Source: Microvelia longipes (lineage: Eukaryota; Arthropoda; Insecta; Hemiptera; Veliidae). Taken from it: a DNA stretch of 64,000 bases. Below the pieces are notes generated by a model. The model made no database searches and was not told the DNA's origin. It saw nothing but the letters and a program-made list of their open reading frames with translations. The translations under genes were made by a program, and so were the position numbers. Positions within the stretch are counted from its first letter, which is position 1; every line of letters begins with the position of its first letter. Shown here in pieces: positions 10,651 through 22,942 of the stretch. The stretch lies in assembly GCA_018340805.1 (NCBI GenBank), contig JACMZG010001913.1:19422079-19486078 (forward strand). The letters are read 5' to 3'.

Positions 10651-11904
10651 GCCTATTTATGTTTATTTATTAACGCCTATTTATTTTGTATTCAATATAT
10701 AAATTAAGCTTTTAAACATTAGGCTCCTTTTTTCCTGAAGTTATGTCAAAAAGTGAAACGTCAAATGTATCATATATTTTGCATGGTCATCTATAAGACG
10801 TACATTTTCATGGCTTTAACGCTGTATACAGCATTTGTAAGCGTAAACAGCTTTAAAATTTTAACTATTAAAAATAAAGCTAAGAAAACAAGACACAATT
10901 AATATCAAAATAGCAGTAAATTGTTACTGAAAGAGCTGGAACTTCATCTCGCCAGCGATGCATCTATTTATAATCTTTATTATTACATAACATAAAAGAA
11001 AGTATTCCAAAAATACTTGAGTTCAGGACCTAAATAATTAAACTTACTAAACCGATGTTTTGTTTACGAAAAAATACGAACTCATACAAATACTGTAAAT
11101 TATAAGCATAAAACAATAAAAACAAATTAAAAATGATAATACATAATTTTTCAAAACTCAAATAAAAATAAAGCTCTTCAATAGCAAATTTATTGTCAAA
11201 CTTATCAACTGACATACATGCAAAGGTTGTTTATTCAACAACAAACTAATTTACCTAACTCTATATTTTTTAAAATAAAAACCCACGTTTAAGGTTCTAA
11301 TGAAACCTAGTGATCGATATTTTACAATTTGGTGTGTCCTACATATTATATTTTACCTTTAATTTCACTTTTTATCATAAAAAGATAACTTTCTTTTTAA
11401 TTTAAGATAATATACATCATTCATATAATTATATTTATCTGTTCCCTATTTAATAGAAAAAAATATGATTTTTATTATACTTATTTATTTTTATTGCTTA
11501 GTTAAAAAATGTTTTCTTTTTCAAGATTTCTTTCTTTTTTTGGAGTAAATTTTTAAGTAGGGTTCTTTGTCGAATAAATTATTAAATTAACTTTTACTTT
11601 TTTTAGAAAATACACACACAAAATATTAAAGTTACTTCTAAAGTAACTTATAAGTTATATTTTAACTTATAAAGTTAAATTTATAAAACTTATGATAAAC
11701 AATTGATAGAAATAAGAGGTAAGTGTTAAATATCACTTTTGACCCTAAAAAACACAGCTAATCCCCACTTTTGCATTACGATGACTTAAAATTTATTTAT
11801 ATTATACCCTACATTGAATTAAAAAAACGTTTTACCTCCTAGGACGTAAAATATTTTACATCCTAGTGAATAAAGTAAACACTTGAATAGTTGGTTATCG
11901 ATGT

Positions 11905-12612
11905 TTTTACTTTTCTTCATTTAATAATATAGAAGAAGTGTTGCGTTTACAAAAAAAAGTCCAAAACCGGACTTTTTAACTTAATTATCCGTTTTAGGCG
12001 TTTTTTAGAGCTCTTAAGTGTTTTTTACAAAGATGTTTGTCTGTATGTGTGTCTGTTACCATAGTATCTTCCAGTGTATTTATGCGAGAGAGTTGAAACT
12101 TGGTACGAAAATCAATCCTTAGATTTAGTTGTGCACTGCAGAAAATATTTTATGCTGGTTATGCACCACCTGTAATAATAACACATCAAAATTTCGAAAA
12201 TTCATAAAACACGAGAAACTTCATTGGTTTGAAATTTGGGACGCTTGTAATCATATAAGACCAACATATGTGCCAAGTTTCATCTAATCATCAGTATTAG
12301 TTCAATTTTTAACTAATTACTTTAAAAAAGAATGTGAAAATAATTCATTTGAGTTATTTAAAAGAACACGGAAAGCATACGCACGGTTTGTGTTGGATAA
12401 TAAAAGTTAAGTAGCATTGAGTAAGATCATTTCCTGGATAGGTAACCATTGGCAATAAAACGAATGTATTTACTGCAGCGAGTCCAAAGACGTGCGACAA
12501 TACATTAAATAATTTTTTAAATTCTGAGGAATAGCGAAGCGAGTCCGAAATTGTGAGGTTGAGCGTAGCGAATCCGATGTGATGAGGTACAGTTCCGAGT
12601 TGCCCCAAACCC
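11905..12612 (+). mobile_element. 5S-family repeat, near full-length copy
   Basis: Ordered family blocks run through the copy: TTTTACTTTTCTTCATTTAA at the start, AATTATCCGTTTTAGGCG, TCTGTATGTGTGTCTGTTAC, AGTGTATTTATGCGAGAGAG, GCCAAGTTTCATCTAATCAT, a 5S-like segment at 12393-12457, and a GC-richer end with AGCGAAGCGAGTCCG and GATGAGG. An 86-codon open frame antisense to its last part is a by-product; it is not conserved in other copies. Confidence 0.75.
12393..12457 (+). promoter_or_regulatory. 5S rRNA-like segment (box A to box C)
   Basis: GGATAATAAAAGTTAAGTAG, then CATTGAGTAAGATCATTTCC and TGGATAGGTAACCATTGGCAA, aligns with the 5S rRNA internal promoter, where AAGTTAAGC opens box A and TGGATGGGTGACCGC is box C. 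This copy has several substitutions in box C (GGTAACC), so activity is doubtful. It is not a 5S gene: the first about 40 and last about 20 bases of 5S rRNA are missing. Confidence 0.5.
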
Positions 12613-13487
12613 AATGTTATTATTATAGCATTAAATTTTAGACTATTCGTTAATCAGGCAAGCAGGAAGAAATGAGTTGTTAGACTATTCATGATGAAGA
12701 ATAAAAATATAATTTTATAGGAAATACATGGGAGTCCAAAAATCGCTGAACTTATCAGCAGTAATTGCTCAGCGTCTATACCGAATTTCAAGTCTCTATA
12801 ACAAATATCCCATTAGCGAATTTTATTCCCACAGGGAATTCGCTTAAAGAGAGGGTGGTAATTGAGGAAACAAAAAATGTGCCGACATTTAAATTTCACA
12901 AATTAATTTTGAAATGATTAAACTTAAAATAGCTTAGTAAGTAAAAGAAACGTAAGTCAAAGTTAAGTTACGGTGTATAAGTGAGAGGGTACAGTTTGGG
13001 TTCAATAAGTACCGTCAAGAGTCAAAGACTACCCGGCACCAGGTCAACTTCATATTTAGGTCAAATGTAGTCAACTAGTATGACTCTGCATTGGAAACTC
13101 GTCTTCTCAAATGTAACCAGTTATGAATTAATATTACCATAGATAAGAATTTGAAACCAACTTCAAATTTCTTTTAATCTGATGAAATTAAAAGGGAAGC
13201 CTTAAATTTTAAGGTGACATGGGTTATTACAATTTTTTGTTGTTAAATATGAGTATCACATCCAAAATTGTTCACATTCTACAAAAACATCAACGAATAT
13301 TTTCTGGGAAAACAGCACGATTTGAAAATACACTTTTATAAACCTGGGATAATAAATTAAAATCAACTATGCACCTAATATTTATATTACAAAAGAAACA
13401 AAAGGGTATTTGGTCCCAGGTCGCATTTTGCTGAGTCATTATATTGGGTTAATAAGTTAATACGGTGGATAAACAATAGACTTCAGG
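12613..13487. other. AT-rich stretch, no gene seen
   Basis: Nothing recognisable as gene, RNA or repeat family. Confidence 0.55.
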
Positions 13488-13504
13488 ATATATATATCTA
13501 TATC

Positions 13505-13539
<35 letters not shown>

Positions 13540-13543
13540 TATA

Positions 13544-13595
<52 letters not shown>

Positions 13596-13642
13596 ATGTA
13601 TATATATAATGTGTGTGGTGTGTGTGTGTGTGTGTGTGTGTC
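13488..13642. repeat. Compound (AT)n/(GT)n microsatellite
   Basis: ATATCT repeats lead into long AT tracts, then two (GT)n runs split by a TATGTATATATATAATG block. Open frames through it encode only Tyr/Ile/His/Thr repeats. Confidence 0.95.
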
Positions 13643-13794
13643 TCCCCTCCATAAACAATCTCATGAACACATTCGCAGAAATGGACAATTATGTACATAT
13701 TAGTAATTAAGCTCACAAGCTGAAATACAAAGCGCTAAAATATCTGATTATTTACTAGTAAGGCTGCAATTTGTACATTTTCACTTATACATGA

Positions 13795-13940
13795 AAAAGA
13801 GAAGTCTCACCACAAAAAAAAAACTTTATTGGAAAATAGGCTTCAACTTACCTGGGGGCCATCATCAATTCAAACCGTTTAAAAATCAAAGGAAGAAGAG
13901 AGTTGGATTCAGACAAGATTTAAAGTCTGAAACTAACGTG
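13795..13940 (-). mobile_element. HHR-A element, degenerate copy
   Basis: The plus strand reads AGAAGTCTCACCACAAAA, ACTTTATTGGAAAATAGGC, TTCAACTTACCTGGGGGCCA, TCATCAATTCAAACCGTTTA. This is the HHR-A unit in reverse with point changes. In the ribozyme sense the CTGATGA box has become TTGATGA and the stem III palindrome is lost, so it would be inactive. It is an old copy. Confidence 0.55.
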
Positions 13941-14021
13941 TAAAGCAAAACCATTGACTTCATATTAATTAATTGCTTTTTCTTTTATTTTATCGTTAAG
14001 AAACATTTCTTCTTCATTATG

Positions 14022-14057
14022 CATGAACACCATTCATGGTGTTCATGAATGGTGTTC
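14022..14057. repeat. Short perfect hairpin
   Basis: GAACACCATTCATG (14025-14038) pairs with CATGAATGGTGTTC (14044-14057) around a 5-base loop. No T-run follows and no element boundary is evident. Confidence 0.6.
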
Positions 14058-14627
14058 GACCTTAAGATTTCACTCATAAATGATTTAACACAATTTCAAA
14101 ATCTTAAAGTATTTAAGTTTCAGCACCATTGGCAAATAATTCAGTCAATTGTTTTTAAATCATACATTATCTTTAACTCTAAAATAATTATTTTACAAAA
14201 TTCAAGTAAGATGAATAATCCACACAACAAAAGGACATACATTAAAACATAGTGCATATAAGAGTATACATTAAAACAGTATTTAGTTCAATGCTATCTA
14301 CTGACATATATAACTATTATCTAAAATCTGACCCAAACCAAAAACGGAGTATAACCTTTAAATCATTTCTGAATTGATAAATACAGTAGGACCTTTAAAG
14401 AATGGGATATTTTGAATAATTGTATACACTGACACAATAAACGAGATTTATTGAAAATATCTTGGGATAGGCCGGATACAGGCGTGGTCTTGGATTGGAT
14501 ACAAAAATAACGTTTACATACAGTGTTGGTATCAAATGGAGAAAATATATAATCATAACCGTTGCAACTAGTGAGGGATAATCTCTCCAGGAATTACTTC
14601 AGGCCGTTCTGTAGACGCAAATAAGTA
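14058..14627. other. AT-rich stretch, no gene seen
   Basis: A small duplication of ACATTAAAACA occurs at about 14238-14278. Nothing else. Confidence 0.5.
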
Positions 14628-14638
14628 TAAATAAATAA

Positions 14639-14706
<68 letters not shown>
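14628..14706. repeat. (AAAT)n to (AT)n microsatellite
   Basis: AATAAATAAATAAAT leads into alternating AT with one phase break. Confidence 0.95.
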
Positions 14707-14707
<1 letters not shown>

Positions 14708-15240
14708 CATAGTAAGTTTTGTAAAACGTACTTTTTTGTAAATAGGGATTTTTTATTAAAAAGAAAACGGATTTTTAGCCATGGTCCGAGGTTTGACTAC
14801 CGCCATGACTACGCCTATTAAAGAATTTATTTCAAAGGAAACTTAATAAAAACGTATGCGTAGCATTTTAAACTTTTAAGAATAGCATATCCTTATATTT
14901 TTTAATTTTTAGTTTTTATTGAAATTTTTTTTACTTACACAAATAAATAATAATTGAACATTACGGCATACCTGTAACACACAAATACGACTTCAGTTAA
15001 ATTAAAATAGAAAGTGGAATTAAAAAAAAAATCAAATAATGGATTGATAAGGAAAGCGATAGTAGATACTCGTAAGACATTAAGACAAACGGATGAAACA
15101 GCCAATAGACGTGTACACGCGGAAACACGCAGTAATAGTATTCCTAGACAGTTATATCCTATTATGTATTTATCAAGAGGGTGATAGTTGTAACACTAAC
15201 TATGATAAGTTAATCATTTTATTATGTAAGAATGATTTCA
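14707..15240. other. AT-rich stretch, no gene seen
   Basis: No feature recognised. Confidence 0.55.
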
Positions 15241-15420
15241 GACTGCCAGGCCTCGGCAGTTAATTTAAGGTATCTCCCTCGGCAAAGCCTCGGGACCTAA
15301 ATCGGCCGCAGGTGATAATTTCATCACCCTTGGCCTTGCCGCATCGGGTGATAATGAAATTTTCACCTGCGGCTTCGCCTTATGTGAAAACTTTGCCTTG
15401 AGCTGAAAAAACACCCCCTT
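15241..15420. repeat. GC-rich inverted-repeat cluster
   Basis: In otherwise AT-rich DNA this block has many small palindromes. GGCCGCAGGTGATAATTTCAT (15305-15325 region) pairs with ATGAAATTTTCACCTGCGGC near 15355-15374, and CTCGGCAAAGCCTCGGGA lies near 15278. There is no coding frame of note. Probably a MITE remnant; the ends could not be fixed. Confidence 0.45.
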
Positions 15421-15684
15421 GCCGTGTAAATAACTATTATGTTGCTGCTACAGATGTCTGACGCAGAGTACAGCAAGTTATACAGTAATGCCTGTCTATT
15501 TTTGCACAAAATTGTTTCCTATCTTGTTTAGTCATAGAGTCAGATAATTGGTTAAATAGTTTTATACCAAAATAATTAATATTAAATAATTATTAATAAT
15601 GTAATTATTAATGTAAACAACAGAGCCAATTACTTGGCATTTTTAAACGACAAACCAAGGATTATCTATTAACAGAGTAGAGGT

Positions 15685-16005
15685 ATTAGTACATACTTAT
15701 ATCTAATATTATTTAGTATCTAATATATTAATAATTATTATTTAGTACATACTTATATCTAATTTTATTTAGTACATACTTATATCTTATTATTTAGTAC
15801 ATACTTATATCTAAATATATTTAGTACATAACTTATATCTATTATTATTTAGTACATACTTATATCTAATTATTATTTAGTACATACTTATATCTAAATA
15901 TTATTTAGTACATACTTATATCTAATTATTATTTAGTACATACTTATATCTAATGATTATTTAGTACATACTTATATCTAATTATTATTTAGTACATCTA
16001 ATTAT
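15685..16005. repeat. 28-bp minisatellite
   Basis: About ten copies of TTTAGTACATACTTATATCT plus AATTATTA, with small indels, are followed by truncated units at 15990-16015. Confidence 0.9.
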
Positions 16006-16619
16006 TATTACTAAGTATATAATATCCTATTTATTAAGCTATTCAATACTATTTCCGATCTCTTATTACACGCTTTATCTCGAATAAACTTCTATCATGA
16101 AAATTGTTCGTCTAGTTAAGTCATAGAATCTAAAGAAAGGTAAACGGTTAAATAGATTTATACCAAAATAATTAATATTAAGTATTGCTGTCTAGGTAAG
16201 TCGGTGTACTTTAATTGATAGTTAGATGTCAGTCTGGTATCGTAGGCATCAATTTCACAGTTTTTAATTAAGCCATCTCGTTTTACATGTATGCAAATCG
16301 GCGTCTGGTACCAGAACAGAGAGTACAGAGATAGAATATTTCCCTACAAGATAATTGAGGACTTTAAATATTAAAGTCTATAAATATTAGGACTTTAAAG
16401 TTTAAATTTCACTCTCAGAGCTTTCTTTTGTAGGTTAAAAATGACTTAAATTAACTATAACGATTAATTTGACAAACTTGAAATTTTTGTATTTTATTTA
16501 TAACAGAATTTAAATTTAATATGCTAAAGGGATTAGCACATTCTTTTTTCTTTTTGTTTAGGGTTAAACTCAATAAAAACTAACTAAATTTAACAATGTA
16601 TTAGAAATATAAGTCATTT
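16006..16619. other. AT-rich stretch, no gene seen
   Basis: Nothing recognisable. Confidence 0.5.
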
Positions 16620-16629
16620 GGATAGAACC

Positions 16630-17421
16630 ATAGATAAACAATATTAACATAGATGGCTCACTCAAACATTTTAAAAAAAAAATAGTTGATGGGATGCAGG
16701 AGGCTCAAGTAGTACAGTCTAGTGGTGACAGCGTGAATCTATCAGATATTTTTATTTCTGACATTTTTATTTATTTATTTTTATTCAACCAAACAACGAG
16801 CTGTTGAGGGTAATCAAGTCTTTCCATCCGCTTTTCAGCGCTAGAATGATGAGGAGTCGATGGATGAGTGATCCCATGAAGCTCTATAAGAATTTCGTAT
16901 AAATTGGTAAAAAGTGAAATATTAATTTCTCACTCTTACTTCACCCATTCTGTCGTCCCCCCTTGGATTTGAACCTCTAATGTCAGAGTTTCAATTTTTG
17001 TTTGTTTCCTTTTACTTATCCGTTTGCGCCAACCCGAGATGTATATTCAGATAGCAAATTTAAATGTTAAGTCTAAAACACTAAAAATTAATTATTTTTT
17101 TTTTTTAAGAAAACGATGGTGCTGCTTCGCGTGATGAGGCCCCAAGTTTCGAAAAACAAAAATACATCGCGAATACTACAGCATACCATAGATCTTTATT
17201 TAATTTTATTTTATTTTACTAAACGATTGGCAACTGTTTGTATTTTAAAAAAATACTGCAGCACAATCTAGTAGTGAAGAGAGCAAATATATTTTTACTA
17301 CTAGCGCTCTTCAAGACTCTAGTGATGAGGCCCCCAACTTAAATCATAAACACAAACTTGTCAATTGAGTGTTCCCACTACACTCGGGAGTGAACCATCT
17401 ATGTTAATATTGTTTATCTAT
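16630..17421. mobile_element. 792-bp inverted-repeat transposon with 10-bp target duplication
   Basis: The tips are ATAGATAAACAATATTAACA...TGTTAATATTGTTTATCTAT, a 34-bp terminal inverted repeat with one mismatch (16630-16663 against 17388-17421). GGATAGAACC is directly repeated immediately outside (16620-16629, 17422-17431). A 10-bp duplication with inverted repeats fits Mutator-type or similar elements; this is inference. The interior has no transposase-like frame and contains a tRNA-like SINE head (16965-17031). It is non-autonomous. Confidence 0.75.
16965..17031 (-). mobile_element. tRNA-like (SINE head) promoter boxes
   Basis: On the minus strand TGGCGCAAACGG (17031-17020) fits the pol III A box and GGTTCAAATCC (16975-16965) fits the B box, with 44 bases between them, close to tRNA spacing. 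The flanks do not fold into a full tRNA cloverleaf that I can see, so this is more likely a tRNA-derived SINE head than a tRNA gene. It lies inside the element 16630-17421, either as cargo or as a nested insertion; its tail is not defined. Confidence 0.5.
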
Positions 17422-17589
17422 GGATAGAACCTAACTAAAATAAACTAATAATATTTTATTGATGAGTGTAATACACCTATTTATTTTTACATATATTTGA
17501 CGTAATATTTATACACACGAGCTTGTGTTTTATAACATTTAAAGACAAAATAACATTATAATTATAATATTATCTGCCATTTATAAACA
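17422..17589. other. AT-rich spacer
   Basis: Short AT-rich interval between the target duplication and the minisatellite; nothing seen. Confidence 0.4.
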
Positions 17590-18180
17590 AAATCCAGAAG
17601 GATTTCACCAGATCCAGAAGTAGAAGTGATTACAATTAACAAGCAGAAGTGATTACAATTCAGAAGCAGGAGTGATTACAATCAGAAGAAGAGTGATTAC
17701 AATTCAGAAGCAGGAGTGATTACAATTCAGAAGAAGAAGTGATTACAATTCAGAAGCAGGGGTGATTACAATTAAGAAGAAGAAGTGATTACAATTCAGG
17801 AGCAGAAGTGATTACAATTCAGAAGAAAAAGTGATTACAATTCAGGAGCAGAAGTGATTACAATTCAGAAGAAAAAGTGATTACAATTTAGAAGAAGAAG
17901 TGATTACAATTCAGAAGCAGGAGTGATCACAATTCAGAAGAAGAAGAAGTGATTACAATTCAGAAGCAGGAGTGATTACAATTCAGAAGAAGAAGTGATT
18001 ACAATTCAGAAGATGAAGTGATTACAATTCAGAAGCAGTGAGTACAATTCAGAAGATGAAGTGATTACAATTCAGAAGCAGTGAGTACAATTCAGAAGAT
18101 GAAGTGATTACAATTCAGAAGCAGAAGGAATGAATACTCAGAAGCAGCAGGGATAAACCAAAAATCAGAAGGGATTACAA
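17590..18180. repeat. 23-bp purine-rich minisatellite
   Basis: About 24 units of CAGAAGAAGAAGTGATTACAATT, often alternating with a CAGAAGCAGGAG variant, which gives a 46-bp higher-order period in places. Units decay at the right edge. Confidence 0.95.
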
Positions 18181-19431
18181 TCCAAATGCATTGCTAACAG
18201 ACTCGAAAATATGTATTATTTTCAAATAGTATTGTTTATACAAAAAATTATGCACAAAAATGTAAAAAAAAAAACATTTTTATTATAAAAAAAATTTAGA
18301 GAAAATTATGTTCAATGCCCATCGGAAAAAATGCATTATCAAAATATATCATTGACTTTTTACATTTATAAAAAAAAATTAATTAAATTCTATTCTTCAC
18401 ATGCACGCATAGAAACAAGTACTATGGGAATAAAACACAAAAGTTTTCATAAAATAATGATGTCAAAATATTAATTAATTTAATTAACTCAAGCGAACAT
18501 AACACATATAATATTTATCTTAATTAATAATAAATAAATATATCCTCCTTATAGGGGATAGAGTAAATCATATTTTAATTTTTATTAACTAAAATTCCAC
18601 AAGAGGTATAAAAAATGTATTTTTTTAAATTATATTTTATGTGGAAACACTCGGAGTATATTTTTTTAACTATAATATGACATAAAATTTCCCTTCTATT
18701 TGTAATTATTAATAACTTTAAGTCCAATAAGCACGCGATGAACATTACTTTTTATTATAGTATTATTAACCTTATAAATGTATTTATTTTTTAATTTAAA
18801 TGCATTGACTGATTCTTAAGATTTTATTTTTAATTTTATATCACGATTCGCTACTCTTGGCTCGTTTGAAAAATTCATTAGAATTGAGGAGTGAACTTGA
18901 AATTAAGTTTGAATTCTTAAATATCAGTTAAAGTCCTAAGATAAGATTAAATCACTCATGTCTGTCATAATATTTTACGCAAAAAAACCTGTTTTATTAT
19001 TTCACTTTTATAGCATTTTTTCACCAATGACAATGACCTTTGAAATGAAGTTATTCAAATTAGAAATTTTCAAGTAAAAGTACCTCCTAAAGAGTTGATT
19101 CACCGGAAATCTGGTTTTCTAAATTACGAAATTTAATTACCATATAACTGTACACATAAAGATTTATTTTACTTGTAATTTGTTTTTAAAAGGTGCTCAT
19201 TATATTTGATGATATCGTTTACATCGATTTATTGACTTTTTTTAATCGATCAAAAATAAATCGATTCTTGAATTCGTAATTGTAAAATTAAAAGTGGATT
19301 TTTCGCAAAGTTTCTAGTTATTTATTTTTTAATATTTACTTTCTTCACGTAAAAAACATATTTTTTTTCATTTGAAATTCGTTTTGAAATTTAATAATAC
19401 TTAAACGTATTTTATAACTTTTTAGAAAAAA
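18181..19431. other. AT-rich stretch, no gene seen
   Basis: Very AT-rich with no reading frame, RNA fold or repeat family that I can name. Confidence 0.55.
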
Positions 19432-19581
19432 TCGGGTACGGGATACCTCGGAATTCCATCCCATCAAATCGGAGCCGCTATGCTCATCCTCACCACTTCT
19501 GACTTGTAATTTTGTGCTTATTGAGACTAGAAGTTAATCACTGATATAACTTTAATTGTTGAGAGCTCGACTGTTGCCCCG

Positions 19582-19690
19582 CCTGCTGATGATGTCGTTA
19601 TGCCGAAACCGGTCCAGGGATATTCATATCCAACAGCAAGTATCGACGGTAGCTGATTCTTCGATTGCTTCTTTAACTTGCGCTATTTAA
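19582..19690 (+). mobile_element. HHR-C element with hammerhead-like core
   Basis: CTGATGA at 19586-19592 is followed after 12 bases by GAA (19605-19607), the palindrome ACCGGT (19608-19613) and C at 19614. This gives the GUC cleavage triplet of a hammerhead ribozyme with a dimer-type stem III. Stem II is weak here. Downstream, AACAGCAAGTATCGACGGTA and GCTGATTCTTCGATTGCTTC are shared with the hairpin at 36596-36661, which defines the family. The 5' and 3' limits are uncertain. Confidence 0.5.
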
Positions 19691-19984
19691 CAACCTTTTT
19701 AATTTTATTACGTAAAAGGATACATTTGAATCAAATTTCAACTCAATTGGGTTATTTTTCGATTTTTATCGATTTTTTTTAAAGTAAACATGTCTTTCAA
19801 TAATATCTTATATGACACATGAATGCCAAATTTAAATGGAATAAAATATTTTTTAGCGTTTTATGAATCTCCGTATTTTTGCTAAGTCATTATTGTGGTT
19901 AAAGGACGTCATAAAAATATTTTTCTGATTGAACAACTAGAAGATTGATATTCGTACAATGTTTCAACTCTACCTATTATACTT

Positions 19985-20133
19985 TAATAATATTAGTCTT
20001 GCACCCTTTTTCAATGATTTAAGATGAGGTTGTGTCCTATAGGGTGGTAATAAAAAACTACGATTAATGTCTAATATAATCTCTAAAAAATCGTAGTTTT
20101 TTATTACCACCCTATAGGACACAACCTCATCTT
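19985..20133. mobile_element. Hairpin insert with 11-bp target duplication
   Basis: A perfect 45-bp inverted repeat (20021-20065 with 20089-20133, 23-base loop) makes up most of a 149-bp insert. CTATTATACTT is directly repeated at 19974-19984 and 20134-20144. The insert is asymmetric: a 36-bp tail lies on the left side only. A duplication of this length with an asymmetric end looks like target-primed retrotransposition rather than cut-and-paste transposition. It lies inside a 5S-family copy. Confidence 0.65.
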
Positions 20134-20312
20134 CTATTATACTTGGGAGATACGATGATGACACACACACACAAACAGACAATTTTGTGAAAATCACTTA
20201 GGAGGGCTTAAAAACACCTAAAACGGATAATTCAAGTAAAATCCCGGTTTCGGAATTTCTTAACAAACACAATACTTTTCCCATAAACCTAAATTAGGAA
20301 AAGTAAAAATAT

Positions 20313-20822
20313 ACATCACGTCAAACATAACGTCAGAACAGGCCTCTTCTTAAAGATAGAGGGTTCATTTTTAATGAATTTTCATAAAAAGATTTCACCT
20401 CGTGTCAGATCGCCACTGATATGAAACAACATTGGCACACACGGTAGTTTCTTTTAAATTTAAGTCAGTTATTCTCCTATCTAATCTGCCACTGACTTAA
20501 GAGACATTTATCTGTCTTGAAGTACCAAGATCTGCTTAAATTATTAGATAAATCTGTAATACATAGATTATCTATACTTCAAAATGATTATCAGACTTAA
20601 AAATGTCTATAATTTTGATTTATAACCGATATTTTATTTACTCGTAATGGTATATTAAATTATATATGTCAAAGTATAATATAAGTAATTCAAATAAATA
20701 ATTTAACAAATAATACACAACAGTACAACAATTTCTTATAAAAATTAAATAATCTATAAAAAGTGAAATGAATTCAAGATAAAATCTATTTACATATATA
20801 TAACTTCTTCATTGAAAGTAAG
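20313..20822. other. AT-rich stretch, no gene seen
   Basis: Nothing recognised. Confidence 0.5.
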
Positions 20823-21084
20823 CTATGTAAAAAATTGACTATCATAAACTATCACTTTATTATTAATTTACAATCATTTGATTAAATTAATAGACAAACC
20901 ATTCTGACAGATGAAATTTGGATAAGGAATGATAAAGTTGTTTGAAGTAAGATGTCAAATGGAAAGTTTTATAAACTTTTACTTCCCAAGTTATATGATA
21001 GAAAGAAAACTATCTTCTATTGATATATTATCTTTATTTGTTGACTGCTTCAATTTCTCTCAATATTCAGTAAAGACACTTGTT

Positions 21085-21400
21085 GAATATTAATATTTTT
21101 TATCTACAGACGGTGTATAATGTGAAGATTATTGGCTAGTTTTTGGGGAGTAAAGAAGAACTTTTCACACCCAAGGGAATAATTAGGGTTTCTTATTATT
21201 AAAAACACGTTAGAGCCAATTATATCCATTTTTTAGGAGTGGTGCCCTTAGTTTTTATAAAGGAGCGATTTTTTTTTGGTAACATGGTAAAACTTTCCCG
21301 GGGGCGGTCCCCCAAAAGTGTATGGGGGGGGGGCGAAAAAAAATATATCATGCCTCCTGTGAGGGATACTCTCCACATATTTTTATATTATATATTGATA
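21085..21400 (+). repeat. Dispersed repeat R, copy in unit 1
   Basis: Shared landmarks with 22485-22800 and, inverted, with 9300-9745: GACGGTGTATAATGTGAAG, GGCTAGTTTTTGGGGAGTAA, CACACCCAAGGGAATAATTA and CTTTCCCGGGGGCGGTCCCC. No terminal repeats were seen. Confidence 0.6.
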
Positions 21401-21460
21401 TTTTATATTATGTATCTGTACCAAAATGATGTAATTTAGCAAATAAAGAGTAATTTATTA

Positions 21461-21579
<119 letters not shown>

Positions 21580-22484
21580 ATTACCGCAAAAATAGCACTT
21601 AGTTCTTTTTAATGTAATATTCGTTTAAAAATATTAACATATTAAGCACATAGATAACTCAAAAGAGTTGTATCGTCAATCGTTCATTTTTGACATAATT
21701 CGTAAATCATCGACTTCTACAAAAGAAAACGGAACTTTTTACAAAATGGTTATAGAGGTCAAAACCATTTGTGTAGTGGTTGAACTTCTTGTACGTCTTT
21801 TTCAACACCAAGGAAAATATTTATATATGTCAATAGATAATAATAAATATCAAGAAAGTAACTACTTTTTTTAAATATACATAAATTGTAAACAGTTTTG
21901 TAATTTTAATTTTTAAAATATTTATTTGCAATACTTAAACATCAAACCCGTATAAAAAAATGTTCCAAAAATAAGAAATTTTCACCAGTAAATTTTTCAC
22001 AGAGATTATTTTAGTCTTATAAAAGAATTTGTACGTCAATGAATAATAGAATATTAGAAATATTTGGGGTACAATTAAAATGTCGTTCGAGATTTATTTT
22101 ATGAGAAAGTAATAATAAAATTAAACTTTGGTCTTTTACAATTAATTAGGATGAATTTTACAAAAATGTGCAGAAAAACTTTAATAATATTTCATTTATT
22201 TAAATAAAATACGAAAGAAAAACTATATAAAAAATTGTACTATCATAAACTATCACTTTATTATTAATTTACAATCATTTGATTAAATTAATAGACAAAC
22301 CATTCTGACAGATGAAATTTGGATAAGGAATGATAAAGTTGTTTGAAGTAAGATGTCAAATGGAAAGTTTTATAAACTTTTACTTCCCAAGTTATATGAT
22401 AGAAAGAAAACTATCTTCTATTGATATATTATCTTTATTTGATGACTGCTTCAGTTTCTCTCAATATTCAGTAAAGACACTTGT

Positions 22485-22800
22485 TGAATATTAATATTTT
22501 TTATCTACAGACGGTGTATAATGTGAAGATTATTGGCTAGTTTTTGGGGAGTAAAGAAGAACTTTTCACACCCAAGGGAATAATTAGGGTTTCTTATTAT
22601 TAAAAACACGTTAGAGCCAATTATATCCATTTTTTAGGAGTGGTGCCCTTAGTTTTTATAAAGGAGCGATTTTTTTTTGTTGGTAAACTTTCCCGGGGGC
22701 GGTCCCCAAAAGTGTATGGGGGGGGGCGAAAAAAATATATCATGCCTCCTGTGAGGGATACTCTCCACATATTTTTATTATTTATATTGATTTTATATTA
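22485..22800 (+). repeat. Dispersed repeat R, copy in unit 2
   Basis: Same landmarks as the copy at 21085-21400. It is there because of the tandem duplication rather than an independent insertion. Confidence 0.6.
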
Positions 22801-22840
22801 TGTATCTGTACCAAAATGATGTAATTTAGCAAATAAAGAG

Positions 22841-22942
<102 letters not shown>

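Larger units (their letters stand above)
9746..11904. other. AT-rich stretch with repeat scraps, no gene seen
   Basis: It holds the separately listed fragments at 9983-10032, 10104-10165 and the direct repeat at 10363-10650. Inverted short repeats such as AAGTTACTT.TAAAGTAACTT lie near 11630-11655. Nothing codes. Confidence 0.5.
19432..20312 (-). mobile_element. 5S-family repeat, near full-length, with two nested inserts
   Basis: It opens with AAATCGGGTACGGGATACCT and closes with CCCGGTTTCGGAATTTCTTA, AACACAATACTTTTCC and TAGGAAAAGTAAAAAT, matching other copies in order. The section that should hold the 5S-like segment (about 19510-19695) is replaced by an HHR-C element. A hairpin insert lies at 19985-20133. 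The AAGGACGTCATAAAAATAT block near 19900 retains GACGTCA but has lost the leading T of the shared TGACGTCA. Confidence 0.7.

Noticed and set aside
12354..12614. 86-codon minus-strand frame
   Set aside because: Lies wholly inside a 5S-family repeat, overlaps the 5S-like segment, and is not preserved in the other copies.
16965..17031. A tRNA gene
   Set aside because: A and B boxes are present, but I cannot fold acceptor and anticodon arms; more likely a SINE head.
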